Shown: positions 53,412-61,588 of the stretch, in pieces
Layout: each line of letters opens with the position of its first letter
How positions within the stretch are numbered: the first letter of the stretch is position 1
DNA from: CALBPI01 sp039815365
GTDB taxonomy: Bacteria > Pseudomonadota > Gammaproteobacteria > Steroidobacterales > Woeseiaceae
DNA length: 64,000 bases
Direction: 5' to 3'
Assembly (NCBI GenBank): GCA_039815365.1
Contig: JBCBZK010000002.1
Location: 10,075-74,074 of the forward strand
Position numbers and translations under genes: made by a program
The notes under the pieces: generated by a model
What the model saw: the letters and a program-made list of their open reading frames with translations, nothing else
Database searches by the model: none
What the model was told of the DNA's origin: nothing

Positions 53412-53802
53412 CGCGGCGCTTGCGCTCATTGCAGCGCTGACACTGGTGTGCAGTGTATTGTCCGCCGGAATCGAGCAAGATCTGACACGCGTCCTAGCAG
53501 CGCTAGCTACCCAAATGGGTGCTATCTCGGCTGTGTGGCGCGTCTGGCATTGGCCTTGTGTCAGTTGGCTCGGTATGACCGCGCACGGCGAAATCCTGAT
53601 CGAAACGCAGCACCGACGCATACTGGCGATGCCGTGTTCAACAGCCTACCTAGGTCGCTATGGCTGGTTCCTGATCGTGCAAGCCGAACGGCGTCGTTTT
53701 CATCTCATCGTCTTGCGGCGACACAACCGATCGGTTTGGCGACAGGCGCAAGTGCTGTGGCGTTGGCACCCACGTCTCGTCAAGACGCTATTCGATGCTT
53801 GA
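53353..53802 (+). CDS. YgfX-like membrane protein
   Basis: A protein of up to 149 residues with a hydrophobic hairpin near residues 20-45 (ALALIAALTLVCSVLSAG) and a basic, Trp/Arg-rich C terminus ending RWHPRLVKTLF. Position after sdhE, a segment like LIELTPAPYTRN before the first helix, and the general layout match YgfX (DUF1434). E. coli YgfX was proposed as a toxin (CptA) paired with YgfY, but YgfY proved to be SdhE, so the toxin label is doubtful. The TTG start at 53353 is tentative. Confidence 0.65.
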   Translation: MRQSFTPSLIELTPAPYTRNAALALIAALTLVCSVLSAGIEQDLTRVLAALATQMGAISAVWRVWHWPCVSWLGMTAHGEILIETQHRRILAMPCSTAYLGRYGWFLIVQAERRRFHLIVLRRHNRSVWRQAQVLWRWHPRLVKTLFDA

Positions 53803-53900
53803 ATTAGTGGTGCAAGGCCTTGTCATCACAGTAAAATGACGCGAGATACGATGTTGACGGCGTCATGTGCGTTCGGCATCGCAGATTTTGTGCTTCATCG

Positions 53901-53929
53901 CGAACTTTTGCAGATGGAGCTGGTCTATT
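53901..53929 (+). promoter_or_regulatory. Sigma-E autoregulatory promoter of rpoE
   Basis: CGAACTT (53901-53907) and GTCTATT (53923-53929) are separated by 15 bases, matching the sigma-E consensus GGAACTT-N15-GTCTAA at six of seven and five of six positions. The start site would lie near 53935, about 42 bases before the rpoE ATG. Autoregulation by sigma-E at this position is established in E. coli and Pseudomonas. Confidence 0.75.
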
Positions 53930-53976
53930 TTCCGTGACCGCGGACGGGCCGTAACACTAACAAGGGGTTCGCCCGT

Positions 53977-54558
53977 ATGGGCTCAGCAACAAACGATGCG
54001 CTTTTGGTCAAGCGCGTGCAAAAAGGGGATAAAGGTGCTTTCGACCTGTTGGTGCTCAAATACCAGCATAAGATCGTTAATCTGGTGTCTCGGTATGTGC
54101 GTGATAAAGACGAAGCGATGGACGTATCACAGGAGGCTTTCATCAAGGCGTATCGCGCGCTACCGCGTTTCCGTGGTGACAGCGCCTTTTACACCTGGTT
54201 GTACCGGATCGCTGTGAATACCGCCAAGAATTACCTGGTTGCCGCTAAGCGCAGACCGATGGAATACGACCTGGACCTGCAAGACCCGGAACAGTACGAG
54301 ATGCATGCGCGTTTGAAGAGCGAAGACACGCCAGAGGCCGTGGCGCTCAAAGATGAAATGCAAGCCAGGATCAACGAGTCGATTAACGCGTTGCCTGAAG
54401 ATCTGAGAACGGCGATCGTCCTGCGCGAGATCGACGGTATGAGTTACGAAGAAATAGCGCAGGCGATGGAATGCCCTGTGGGTACGGTGCGATCACGGAT
54501 TTTCCGCGCTCGAGAGGCGATTACCAAAGGCATAGAAGCACTGGCGAGTGAGTCGTAG
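53977..54558 (+). CDS. rpoE: RNA polymerase sigma factor RpoE (AlgU)
   Basis: Extracytoplasmic-function sigma factor for envelope stress, 193 residues. Region 2 contains DLLVLKYQHKIVNLVSRYV, DEAMDVSQEAFIKAYRALP and FYTWLYRIAVNTAKNYLVA; region 4 contains LPEDLRTAIVLREIDGMSYE and CPVGTVRSRIFRAREAI. It is closely of the RpoE/AlgU group, and rseA, rseB and rseC follow. Expression is likely autoregulated by the promoter at 53901-53929. Confidence 0.98.
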   Translation: MGSATNDALLVKRVQKGDKGAFDLLVLKYQHKIVNLVSRYVRDKDEAMDVSQEAFIKAYRALPRFRGDSAFYTWLYRIAVNTAKNYLVAAKRRPMEYDLDLQDPEQYEMHARLKSEDTPEAVALKDEMQARINESINALPEDLRTAIVLREIDGMSYEEIAQAMECPVGTVRSRIFRAREAITKGIEALASES

Positions 54559-54562
54559 TGCA

Positions 54563-55195
54563 ATGAGCAGTCTTATGAATGACCAATTGAAAGAACAAAT
54601 CTCCGCATACGTTGATGACGAGTTGTCGACTGACGAGACGGCTCTGCTGTTACGTCAGCTCGCCGCTGACCCGGCGTTACGTGAGCAAGCCAATGCGTAC
54701 ATCGAGCTAGGCCGGCAAATGCGTGGGCAAAGCCAGGGCGCTGTGCCAGACTTGCGTCTCAGCATTTTGCAATCACTTGAGAGCGACACGTCTGCACCGG
54801 TCATCGATGATGTGCCGGCAACAGCGTCAGCTGCGCGCTGGTTGCGTCCGGTTGCCGGCGGCGCGATTGCTGCCGTTGTTGCCGTGATTGCGATCAACAT
54901 GCTGCCTGAAGCACCGTCGAGCGATGTAGCACCAGCCGCCGCGATTGTGCAGACGAATGAGTCGACGCCGGCGAGTGACGCTTTTGAACCTGCCTATGAG
55001 TACATTGTGCCCGCGTCGATTACCGATTCCGGTTTGGTCAGCGCCGACCCGGAGTTGGCCGCCTATTTCCTGCGCCACAGTGTCAGTCGACCGTCACTGG
55101 CGCCGGGCAGCGGGCGCGCGCGCATGCTGTCTGAGGCGGCCGCCGTCGACGACAACGATGATCAATCGACCGCCGGTGAGGTGAGCGCGCCGTGA
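54563..55195 (+). CDS. rseA: Anti-sigma-E factor RseA (MucA-like)
   Basis: Single-pass membrane protein of 210 residues. The cytoplasmic anti-sigma domain begins NDQLKEQISAYVDDELSTDE; a membrane helix lies at about residues 95-115 (LRPVAGGAIAAVVAVIAINM) and the rest is periplasmic. Stress triggers cleavage by DegS and then RseP (encoded at 19.4 kb). ATG 54563 lies four bases after the rpoE stop; GTG 54548 within rpoE is less likely. The end overlaps the rseB start. Confidence 0.92.
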   Translation: MSSLMNDQLKEQISAYVDDELSTDETALLLRQLAADPALREQANAYIELGRQMRGQSQGAVPDLRLSILQSLESDTSAPVIDDVPATASAARWLRPVAGGAIAAVVAVIAINMLPEAPSSDVAPAAAIVQTNESTPASDAFEPAYEYIVPASITDSGLVSADPELAAYFLRHSVSRPSLAPGSGRARMLSEAAAVDDNDDQSTAGEVSAP

Positions 55196-56244
55196 TGATC
55201 CGTGTGCTGACCGTGTGTCTGAGTGTTCTGTCGTCGGGTGTTGTCGCGCAAACCGCGGCAGACCAAACCTCCCCGAACGAGCTGCTACGCGACATCGGTG
55301 AAGCGTTGGAGCAGGTGAGTTATCAAGGCACGCTGATTCGTTCGGTTGACGGCAAGATCGATACGATGCACGTGTTGCACAGCAATGACGATGGCGTGAT
55401 ACGAGAGAAACTCGTGTCGATGGACGGTGAAGGCCGCGAAGTGCTGCGCAACGGTGATGAGCTGATTTGCTTGTTACCTCAGCAAAAGGTCAAGTTAATT
55501 GACAACAACGTGTCGCCATCCAATGCCTTCGTTCGGTTGCCAATGGTCATTAATGAGCTAGGCAATTTCTACGTCCTTGAGTCCAAAGGGATGGATCGTG
55601 TCGCAGGTCGCACTGCACGACGTTTCTTTATTAAACCGCAAGATGCGTTCCGCTATGGGCATCGATTGTGGGTTGACGAAGAAACCCTTTTGCCGTTGCG
55701 CATGCAGCTGGTGAGCCGCACGCGCATTATCGAGGAAATCCGCTTTGCGGCGATCACGATTGGTGAGGAGATTCCTGCCTCTTTGTTTGCCAGCGATATC
55801 GACAGTAGCGATTTCCGTGTCATACGCGCTGCTGCTTCGATGGAGAAAGACCAACGCAGCACACAAATCTCTCTGGCAGAGGCGCCGGGTGACAGCGACA
55901 TTGATAACTGGCCGCGCGAGCCATCGCCGGGATTCCGGTTGCGCGCAACCCAGTCGCAAATGGTCACAATCAATGGCCGCACTGCGCAGCGACTGGTTTT
56001 TTCCGATGGGTTGGCCACGGTCTCGGTGTTTATTACCACACAACCGGCCGCCGAAAATGACCCCGTCTCGAAAGTGTCGAGAATGGGTGCTGCATCGAGT
56101 TATCAGCGCCGCATTGGTGATCAATTGGTCACGTTAGTCGGTGAAGTGCCGATAGAGACCCTTAAATTGTTAGCCGAGCGCACCGAGCAGCAAATCCTGG
56201 CGCGACAGCAACAACGCCGTGAGCAGGCACGCTCGATTGAGTGA
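55195..56244 (+). CDS. rseB: Sigma-E regulator RseB (MucB-like)
   Basis: Periplasmic protein of 349 residues that shields RseA from DegS and senses mislocalised lipopolysaccharide. A signal peptide (MIRVLTVCLSVLSSGVVA) precedes the LolA-like large domain (LEQVSYQGTLIRSVDGKIDT, LRNGDELICLLPQQ) and a small C-terminal domain from about residue 225 (FRLRATQSQMVTINGRTAQ). GTG 55192 or ATG 55195 may be the start. It overlaps rseA and rseC, so the operon is tightly coupled. Confidence 0.93.
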   Translation: MIRVLTVCLSVLSSGVVAQTAADQTSPNELLRDIGEALEQVSYQGTLIRSVDGKIDTMHVLHSNDDGVIREKLVSMDGEGREVLRNGDELICLLPQQKVKLIDNNVSPSNAFVRLPMVINELGNFYVLESKGMDRVAGRTARRFFIKPQDAFRYGHRLWVDEETLLPLRMQLVSRTRIIEEIRFAAITIGEEIPASLFASDIDSSDFRVIRAAASMEKDQRSTQISLAEAPGDSDIDNWPREPSPGFRLRATQSQMVTINGRTAQRLVFSDGLATVSVFITTQPAAENDPVSKVSRMGAASSYQRRIGDQLVTLVGEVPIETLKLLAERTEQQILARQQQRREQARSIE

Positions 56245-56656
56245 CTGTCAGGTAGCGGATGCGGTGATCGTGCGTGCCGTTAATGGCCACCGCGTTGAGC
56301 TACTCAACGCACCGCTCGATTGCCGGGCGTGTGCCAATGGCACCGGTTGCGGTGCTGCATTGCTGTCGGCGCGCCGCCGAAGCACGTTCATTGATTGGCA
56401 TCAAGGACCGCCGCCGAATCCGGGCGATCGTTTGGTACCAGTGCGCAAGCGTGCTGTGTTGCGGGCTGCGAGCATGGGTTACGGACTGCCGTTAGCGGGT
56501 TTTGTAACAGGCGCTTCACTAGGCCATTGGTTCGGAACTGACGCGATAGCGGCGCTAACGGGCTTGATCGGCGGGGTGTTGGCAGTCTTGGTGAGCCGCC
56601 GGTTCACGGGTGCGGCGCCCGAGCACTGGCGCGTGCTTGCGGCTGATTCTGTATGA
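56237..56656 (+). CDS. rseC: RseC/MucC family positive regulator of sigma-E
   Basis: Inner-membrane protein of 139 residues (TTG 56237, overlapping the rseB stop; GTG 56219 gives 145). The N-terminal domain has the Cys cluster CRACANGTGCG, and two helices follow (YGLPLAGFVTGASLG and ALTGLIGGVLAVLV), the RseC layout. RseC relatives also occur with Rnf complexes in SoxR reduction, but the rpoE operon context favours RseC/MucC. The stop overlaps the start of the next gene (ATGA). Confidence 0.88.
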   Translation: MSDCQVADAVIVRAVNGHRVELLNAPLDCRACANGTGCGAALLSARRRSTFIDWHQGPPPNPGDRLVPVRKRAVLRAASMGYGLPLAGFVTGASLGHWFGTDAIAALTGLIGGVLAVLVSRRFTGAAPEHWRVLAADSV

Positions 56657-56892
56657 AGCAACTCACGCTCTATTCGCGTCCGGGGTGTCATCTGTGCGAG
56701 AACCTTCTGGAGGGCCTGCTGCCAATGATCCGCGGTCAGGCGAGCCTTGAGGAGCGCAACATCGATCTCGATGCTCAGCTGAGGCAACAATTCGACATTC
56801 GTGTTCCCGTATTGTGCGCCGGCGATCGCGTGTTGTGCGAAGCCTTCCTGGATGCGCCCAAAATCAGCGCCTGGCTAGCGGAACCCGAGTAA
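56653..56892 (+). CDS. Glutaredoxin-like (DUF836) protein
   Basis: A 79-residue thioredoxin-fold protein with a redox CxxC motif near the N terminus (YSRPGCHLCENLL) and the cis-Pro segment DIRVPVLCAGDRVL. DUF836 proteins commonly lie between the rpoE operon and lepA in gamma- and betaproteobacteria, but no partner is known. It is translationally coupled to rseC through ATGA. Confidence 0.88.
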   Translation: MKQLTLYSRPGCHLCENLLEGLLPMIRGQASLEERNIDLDAQLRQQFDIRVPVLCAGDRVLCEAFLDAPKISAWLAEPE

Positions 56893-56921
56893 TAAGGCAC
56901 GTTCCGATAGGCATCTGCCGG

Positions 56922-56927
56922 TATAAT
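56922..56927 (+). promoter_or_regulatory. Candidate lepA promoter -10
   Basis: A perfect TATAAT at 56922-56927 lies 31 bases before the lepA ATG, in the 66-base gap after the glutaredoxin-like gene. The best -35, TTCCGA at 56902-56907, is only 14 bases away, so the assignment rests on the -10. It would give lepA-lepB-rnc-era a sigma-70 start independent of sigma-E. Confidence 0.45.
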
Positions 56928-56958
56928 CACGGCAGTTATCTCGTCAGCGTTTCTTCGC

Positions 56959-58749
56959 ATGCAAAACATTCGTAATTTTTCGATCATCGCGCACATCGAT
57001 CATGGCAAATCCACGTTGGCCGATCGGTTTATTCAGCTATGCGGTGGTTTGCAGAAGCGTGAAATGGAGGCTCAAGTGCTCGATTCGATGGATATCGAGC
57101 GCGAGCGGGGCATTACGATTAAGGCGCAGAGTGTGACGCTGCACTATGACGCCGAGGATGGCGAGCGCTATCAGCTCAATTTCATTGATACGCCCGGGCA
57201 TGTCGATTTTTCCTACGAAGTGTCTCGCTCCTTGTCCGCGTGTGAGGGTGCGCTGCTCGTCGTAGACGCGGCGCAGGGTGTAGAAGCACAAAGCGTTGCC
57301 AACTGTTATACGGCGATCGATCAAGGGCTCGAAGTCGTGCCTGTCCTGAACAAGATCGATTTACCGGCAGCAGATCCGGATCGCGTGCGGCAGGAAATTG
57401 AAGAGATTATCGGGATTGATGCGACGGATGCGACGTGCGTCAGTGCGAAAACCGGATTGGGCATCGAAGCGTTGCTAGAGCGCATTGTCGCCGACGTGCC
57501 GCCACCCGACGGCGATCGCGATGGATTGTTGCAGGCGCTCATTATCGACAGCTGGTTCGATAACTATGTAGGCGTCGTGTCGCTCGTGCGTATTGTGAAC
57601 GGCACGATGCGCAAAGGTGACAAGTTGCGGGTCATGTCAACAGGTAACTCGCATTCTGTCGATCGATTGGGCCGTTTCACGCCAAAAATGACAGACGATA
57701 CGTTGCTTGATGCCGGTGAAGTCGGATTCGTCATTACCGGCATCAAAGAGATTGAGGGTGCGCCGGTGGGCGACACGCTGACCCATGAGCAAAAGCCGTG
57801 CCCAGAGGCGCTAGCCGGTTTTCAGACGATGCAACCGAAAGTCTTTGCCGGCATGTTCCCGATCAGCTCGGACGATTACGAAACGTTTCGCGAAGCGCTG
57901 CAAAAACTCAGGCTGAATGATGCTGCGCTGCATTTCGAGCCTGAGTCTTCGGCCGCACTGGGTTTCGGTTTTCGCTGCGGATTTTTGGGCATGTTGCACA
58001 TGGAGATCGTGCAAGAGCGCCTTGAGCGAGAGTACGAGCTTGAGTTGATCACCACTGCCCCTACCGTTGTTTATGAAGTGGAGACAACGAGTGGTGAGGT
58101 AGTCTACGTCGACAACCCGGCCAATCTACCCGAACAGAGCAAGATTGCCGAGCTACGCGAGCCGATCATCAGTGCATCGATTCTGGTGCCCGAAGCGCAC
58201 GTCGGTAGCGTGATCAAGCTGTGTATCGAAAAACGCGGCGCGCAGACACGCATGCAGTATCTTGGCGGTCAGGTGTCGATCGACTATGACATGCCGATGG
58301 CTGAGGTGGTCTTGGACTTTTTCGATCGTCTCAAATCGGTCAGTCGCGGTTTTGCATCGTTCGATTACCAATTCGCACGCTATCAACCGGCGAACCTTGT
58401 CCGTCTGGACGTACTGATCAATCGCGACAAGGTGGATGCGCTGTCGATCATCGTGCACCGCGATCGCGCGCAATCACGCGGTCGAGATCTCGTTGAGAAA
58501 ATGCGCGAGTTGATTCCGCGCCAGATGTTTGATGTTGCCATTCAGGCGGCGATTGGCAACCAAGTGATCTCCAGAAGTACCGTCAAGGCACTTCGCAAGA
58601 ATGTGACCGCAAAGTGCTACGGCGGTGACATCACTCGCAAGCGTAAACTGCTGGAAAAACAAAAAGCCGGTAAACGGCGGATGAAGCAAGTCGGTTCTGT
58701 TGAGATACCGCAAGAAGCGTTTCTTGCCGTATTGAAAGTCGACGGCTAA
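56959..58749 (+). CDS. lepA: Elongation factor 4 (LepA)
   Basis: Ribosome-associated GTPase of 596 residues acting in initiation and in back-translocation under stress. G domain motifs are IAHIDHGKSTLADR, RERGITIKAQ, DTPGHVDF and NKIDLP; the LepA-specific C-terminal domain is clear at VKALRKNVTAKCYGGDITRK and GKRRMKQVGSVEIP. lepA-lepB-rnc-era is the conserved order. It is 15 bases before lepB. Confidence 0.98.
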   Translation: MQNIRNFSIIAHIDHGKSTLADRFIQLCGGLQKREMEAQVLDSMDIERERGITIKAQSVTLHYDAEDGERYQLNFIDTPGHVDFSYEVSRSLSACEGALLVVDAAQGVEAQSVANCYTAIDQGLEVVPVLNKIDLPAADPDRVRQEIEEIIGIDATDATCVSAKTGLGIEALLERIVADVPPPDGDRDGLLQALIIDSWFDNYVGVVSLVRIVNGTMRKGDKLRVMSTGNSHSVDRLGRFTPKMTDDTLLDAGEVGFVITGIKEIEGAPVGDTLTHEQKPCPEALAGFQTMQPKVFAGMFPISSDDYETFREALQKLRLNDAALHFEPESSAALGFGFRCGFLGMLHMEIVQERLEREYELELITTAPTVVYEVETTSGEVVYVDNPANLPEQSKIAELREPIISASILVPEAHVGSVIKLCIEKRGAQTRMQYLGGQVSIDYDMPMAEVVLDFFDRLKSVSRGFASFDYQFARYQPANLVRLDVLINRDKVDALSIIVHRDRAQSRGRDLVEKMRELIPRQMFDVAIQAAIGNQVISRSTVKALRKNVTAKCYGGDITRKRKLLEKQKAGKRRMKQVGSVEIPQEAFLAVLKVDG

Positions 58750-58764
58750 AGAAAGGGCGCAAGT

Positions 58765-59535
58765 ATGTTTCCTGAATGGGTCAATTTACCGTTGATGTTT
58801 GTCTTGTTGACGTTTGGCACCGGCGTGGTCGTCGCGGCAGACAAATTCTATTTCCGCAAGAGACGGACGCCAGCATTGGACGGTGAGATACAGTTGCCGG
58901 TCATTGTTGATGTGTCGCAGGCATTTTTTCCGCTGCTGCTGGTGATTCTTGTGTTGCGTTCGTTCGTTTTTGAGCCCTACCGGATCCCGTCGGAGTCGAT
59001 GTTACCCACGCTGCTGATTGGTGATTTCGTTGTGGTGTCGAAGTCGTCTTACGGTTTGCGTTTGCCGGTCACCAACACCAAGATCTTCGATACGGGCAAA
59101 CCCAAAAGAGGTGAGGTTGTTGTTTTCCGCAAACCGGGGAGTCCAAACATCAACTTCATCAAGCGCGTGATCGGTATCCCTGGCGATCGCATCAGTTATC
59201 GAGATCATGTCTTGACCGTCAATGGTCAACGCACCGTTCTGACGCCAGCAGGTCGGTTCTCGAACGAGCGGAATGATGGTGCGATGTTTGGCGAGCAGTT
59301 TGACGACGACGGCCATACCATTTTGGTGCAACGCCCCTACACAGCGCCGTTCGACACCGTCGTGGAAGAGGGGTGCTATTTCATGATGGGCGATAACCGC
59401 GACAATAGCAGTGACAGCCGGGTGATCGGCTGTGTCCCCGAAGAAAACCTGGTCGGCCGGGCCACTCGCGTGTGGATGAGTTGGCAATTGTGGGACATGC
59501 CTCGCTGGTCGCGGATCGGCGATAAGATACAATGA
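58765..59535 (+). CDS. lepB: Signal peptidase I
   Basis: Membrane-bound serine protease that removes signal peptides of secreted proteins. Two N-terminal membrane helices (about residues 6-26 and 50-70) precede the catalytic Ser in YRIPSESMLPTL, the Lys general base in FIKRVIGIPGDRI, and the box GDNRDNSSDSR. Length is 256 residues, shorter than the 324 in E. coli but usual among Pseudomonas-like proteins. A DUF4845 gene and rnc follow. Confidence 0.97.
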   Translation: MFPEWVNLPLMFVLLTFGTGVVVAADKFYFRKRRTPALDGEIQLPVIVDVSQAFFPLLLVILVLRSFVFEPYRIPSESMLPTLLIGDFVVVSKSSYGLRLPVTNTKIFDTGKPKRGEVVVFRKPGSPNINFIKRVIGIPGDRISYRDHVLTVNGQRTVLTPAGRFSNERNDGAMFGEQFDDDGHTILVQRPYTAPFDTVVEEGCYFMMGDNRDNSSDSRVIGCVPEENLVGRATRVWMSWQLWDMPRWSRIGDKIQ

Positions 59536-59565
59536 CATCTACAAGCGACAGCTAGAGGTATTGAT

Positions 59566-59967
59566 ATGTGGAATGTGAATCAGCGTACAGCAGCGCCGGC
59601 AACACGGGCTCAGCAGTCAGGCATGACAACGCTTGGCATCATCATTCTGGTCTGTTTTATCGGGCTGTTTGTCTACGCCGGCCTCCGATTGTTTCCGGTC
59701 TTTATGGAAGACAGCAAAATTTCGGCCACGTTTGTGAGCGTTGAAGAAGAGCTCTCCGGCAAGGATGCGTCGAAGCGCGAGATTGCCAACGCGATCTACA
59801 AACGCTTCGATGTGGATAGTGTTCGAGTGATCGAATCCAAAGACGTGATCATTACGCGGGTCGACGGCGGCTATGACCTCGAGGCCAATTACCAGAATAT
59901 CGTCCCGTTCATCGCTAATGTGTCGTTTTCGGTTGATTTCAAACACAAGACGACCATCGTCCGTTGA
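59566..59967 (+). CDS. DUF4845 membrane protein
   Basis: A 133-residue protein with a cytoplasmic N terminus, one membrane helix at about residues 20-42 (MTTLGIIILVCFIGLFVYAG) and a periplasmic alpha-beta domain with KDVIITRVDGGYDLEANY. DUF4845 proteins regularly occur between lepB and rnc in gamma- and betaproteobacteria. The function is unknown; a link with signal peptidase or secretion is conjecture from position. The stop overlaps the rnc TTG start (TTGA). Confidence 0.85.
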   Translation: MWNVNQRTAAPATRAQQSGMTTLGIIILVCFIGLFVYAGLRLFPVFMEDSKISATFVSVEEELSGKDASKREIANAIYKRFDVDSVRVIESKDVIITRVDGGYDLEANYQNIVPFIANVSFSVDFKHKTTIVR

Positions 59968-60662
59968 CCGAGCGTGCGCATGCTGCGCGTCGTCGCTTGT
60001 TTGATGCGCTTGGTTATCAACTCGACGATGACGGCCTGCTGGCGCAGGCATTCAGCCACAGAAGTGCGAGTGGGCCGAGCAACGAACGTTTGGAGTTTTT
60101 GGGAGATGCGGTTTTAGACACCGTTGTCTCCAACGCGTTGTACCGTCAGTTCCCGCGCGCCGACGAAGGTATCCTCAGTCGACTGCGTGCAAGCCTGGTG
60201 CGTGATGAAGCGCTGGCAGATATTGCTCGCAGCTTAATGCTCGGAGATTTGATTCGTTTAGGGAGCGGCGAGCTGAAATCGGGCGGTTCGCGTCGCGACT
60301 CTATCTTGTCCGATGCACTTGAAGCATTACTGGGCGCTATTTTTCTGCATGGCGGTTATGCAGCAGCAGAGCAAGTGATCCTGACCGTGTTTGATCACCG
60401 TCTTGAGAGCCTTGTGATCGCTGACGCCGAAAAAGACGCCAAGACGGCGCTGCAAGAATGGTTGCAAGCGCGGGCTCTGTCGCTACCTACCTATGAACTG
60501 ATGGATGCCGAGGGGCCCGATCATGCACGTGTGTTTACCGTAAGCTGTACCATCATGGAGCCGGCGCATAGCGCCGAGGCGCAAGCAGGCAGTCGCCGAG
60601 TCGCAGAGCAAAAGGCGGCAAGACGGGTTTTGGATGTATTGATGGCAAAAGACGTTGAGTGA
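59964..60662 (+). CDS. rnc: Ribonuclease III
   Basis: Double-strand-specific endoribonuclease for rRNA and mRNA processing, 232 residues. The endonuclease signature NERLEFLGDAVLD is at about residue 38, with the metal ligand Glu/Asp in LSDALEALLGAIF; the dsRNA-binding domain spans about 155-225 (DAKTALQEWLQARALSLPTY). The start is TTG 59964 within TTGA overlapping the upstream stop. It overlaps era by eight bases. Confidence 0.97.
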   Translation: MTERAHAARRRLFDALGYQLDDDGLLAQAFSHRSASGPSNERLEFLGDAVLDTVVSNALYRQFPRADEGILSRLRASLVRDEALADIARSLMLGDLIRLGSGELKSGGSRRDSILSDALEALLGAIFLHGGYAAAEQVILTVFDHRLESLVIADAEKDAKTALQEWLQARALSLPTYELMDAEGPDHARVFTVSCTIMEPAHSAEAQAGSRRVAEQKAARRVLDVLMAKDVE

Positions 60663-61569
60663 TTTTAGAGACGCAGATGGCTATCGCTGTGGGTTTGTCG
60701 CTGTCGTCGGCCGTCCGAACGTTGGCAAGTCGACGCTCATCAATCACTTTGTGGGTCACAAGGTGAGCATTGTCAGTCCGCGGCCGCAAACGACGCGACA
60801 TCGCATTCTAGGCGTGCAGACAGACACAGCTGTTCAAATCGTCTACATCGATACGCCCGGCCTGCATGTCGGGCAGAAAAAAGCGATCAACCGCGTTATG
60901 AATCGTACGGCACTGAGCGCATTGGGCGACGCAGATGCGATTTTGTGGCTGGTTGAAGCCGGGCAATGGACAACGCTCGATGACAATGTTGCCCAGCGTT
61001 TGGTGGATTGCACACAACCCGTAATTGCCGTTGTTAACAAGGTCGATTTGGTGCGCGACAAGCGCAAGCTATTGCCATTTTTGGAGAGCGTAAGCGGTCA
61101 GCGTGAGTTCCACAGCGTCATCCCCGTCTCGGCCTTACAAGGTGATCAGACGGCACGCTTGCGCGATACGGTTGCTGAGTTAATGCCATTGTCTCCTGCG
61201 ATGTTTCCGGACGAGATGTTGACCGACCGCAGCGACGCCTTCCGCTATTCCGAGATCGTTCGTGAAAAGCTCACGTTACGACTCCACCAGGAATTGCCTT
61301 ACGGACTCACTGTGCAGACAGAGCGCGTCAGTGATGAAGGCGATCAACTCGTGATTCACGCCACGATTTTCGTTGAGCGCGATTCGCAAAAGGGCATCGT
61401 CGTCGGTAAAGGCGGCCAGTCGTTGAAAGCGATTGGCAGCGCCGCAAGACGTGATCTCAATCGTCTCACGGGTCGTCGTGTGCACCTTGAATTGTGGGTC
61501 AAAGTGAAGAATAACTGGGCCGACAGTGAACAGGACTTGCAACGTCTTGGTTTTGACTTCGATCAGTAG
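60655..61569 (+). CDS. era: GTPase Era
   Basis: Ribosome-assembly GTPase that binds 16S rRNA near its 3' end. The 304-residue protein has G1 VVGRPNVGKSTLIN, G3 IDTPGLHVG, G4 VVNKVDLV and a C-terminal KH domain with VVGKGGQSLKAIGSAARRDL. The start is TTG 60655, overlapping the end of rnc; this gives the usual short N terminus before the G domain. recO follows 19 bases later. Confidence 0.98.
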   Translation: MSDFRDADGYRCGFVAVVGRPNVGKSTLINHFVGHKVSIVSPRPQTTRHRILGVQTDTAVQIVYIDTPGLHVGQKKAINRVMNRTALSALGDADAILWLVEAGQWTTLDDNVAQRLVDCTQPVIAVVNKVDLVRDKRKLLPFLESVSGQREFHSVIPVSALQGDQTARLRDTVAELMPLSPAMFPDEMLTDRSDAFRYSEIVREKLTLRLHQELPYGLTVQTERVSDEGDQLVIHATIFVERDSQKGIVVGKGGQSLKAIGSAARRDLNRLTGRRVHLELWVKVKNNWADSEQDLQRLGFDFDQ

Positions 61570-61588
61570 ACGGTAGCGACGCCGCGCC

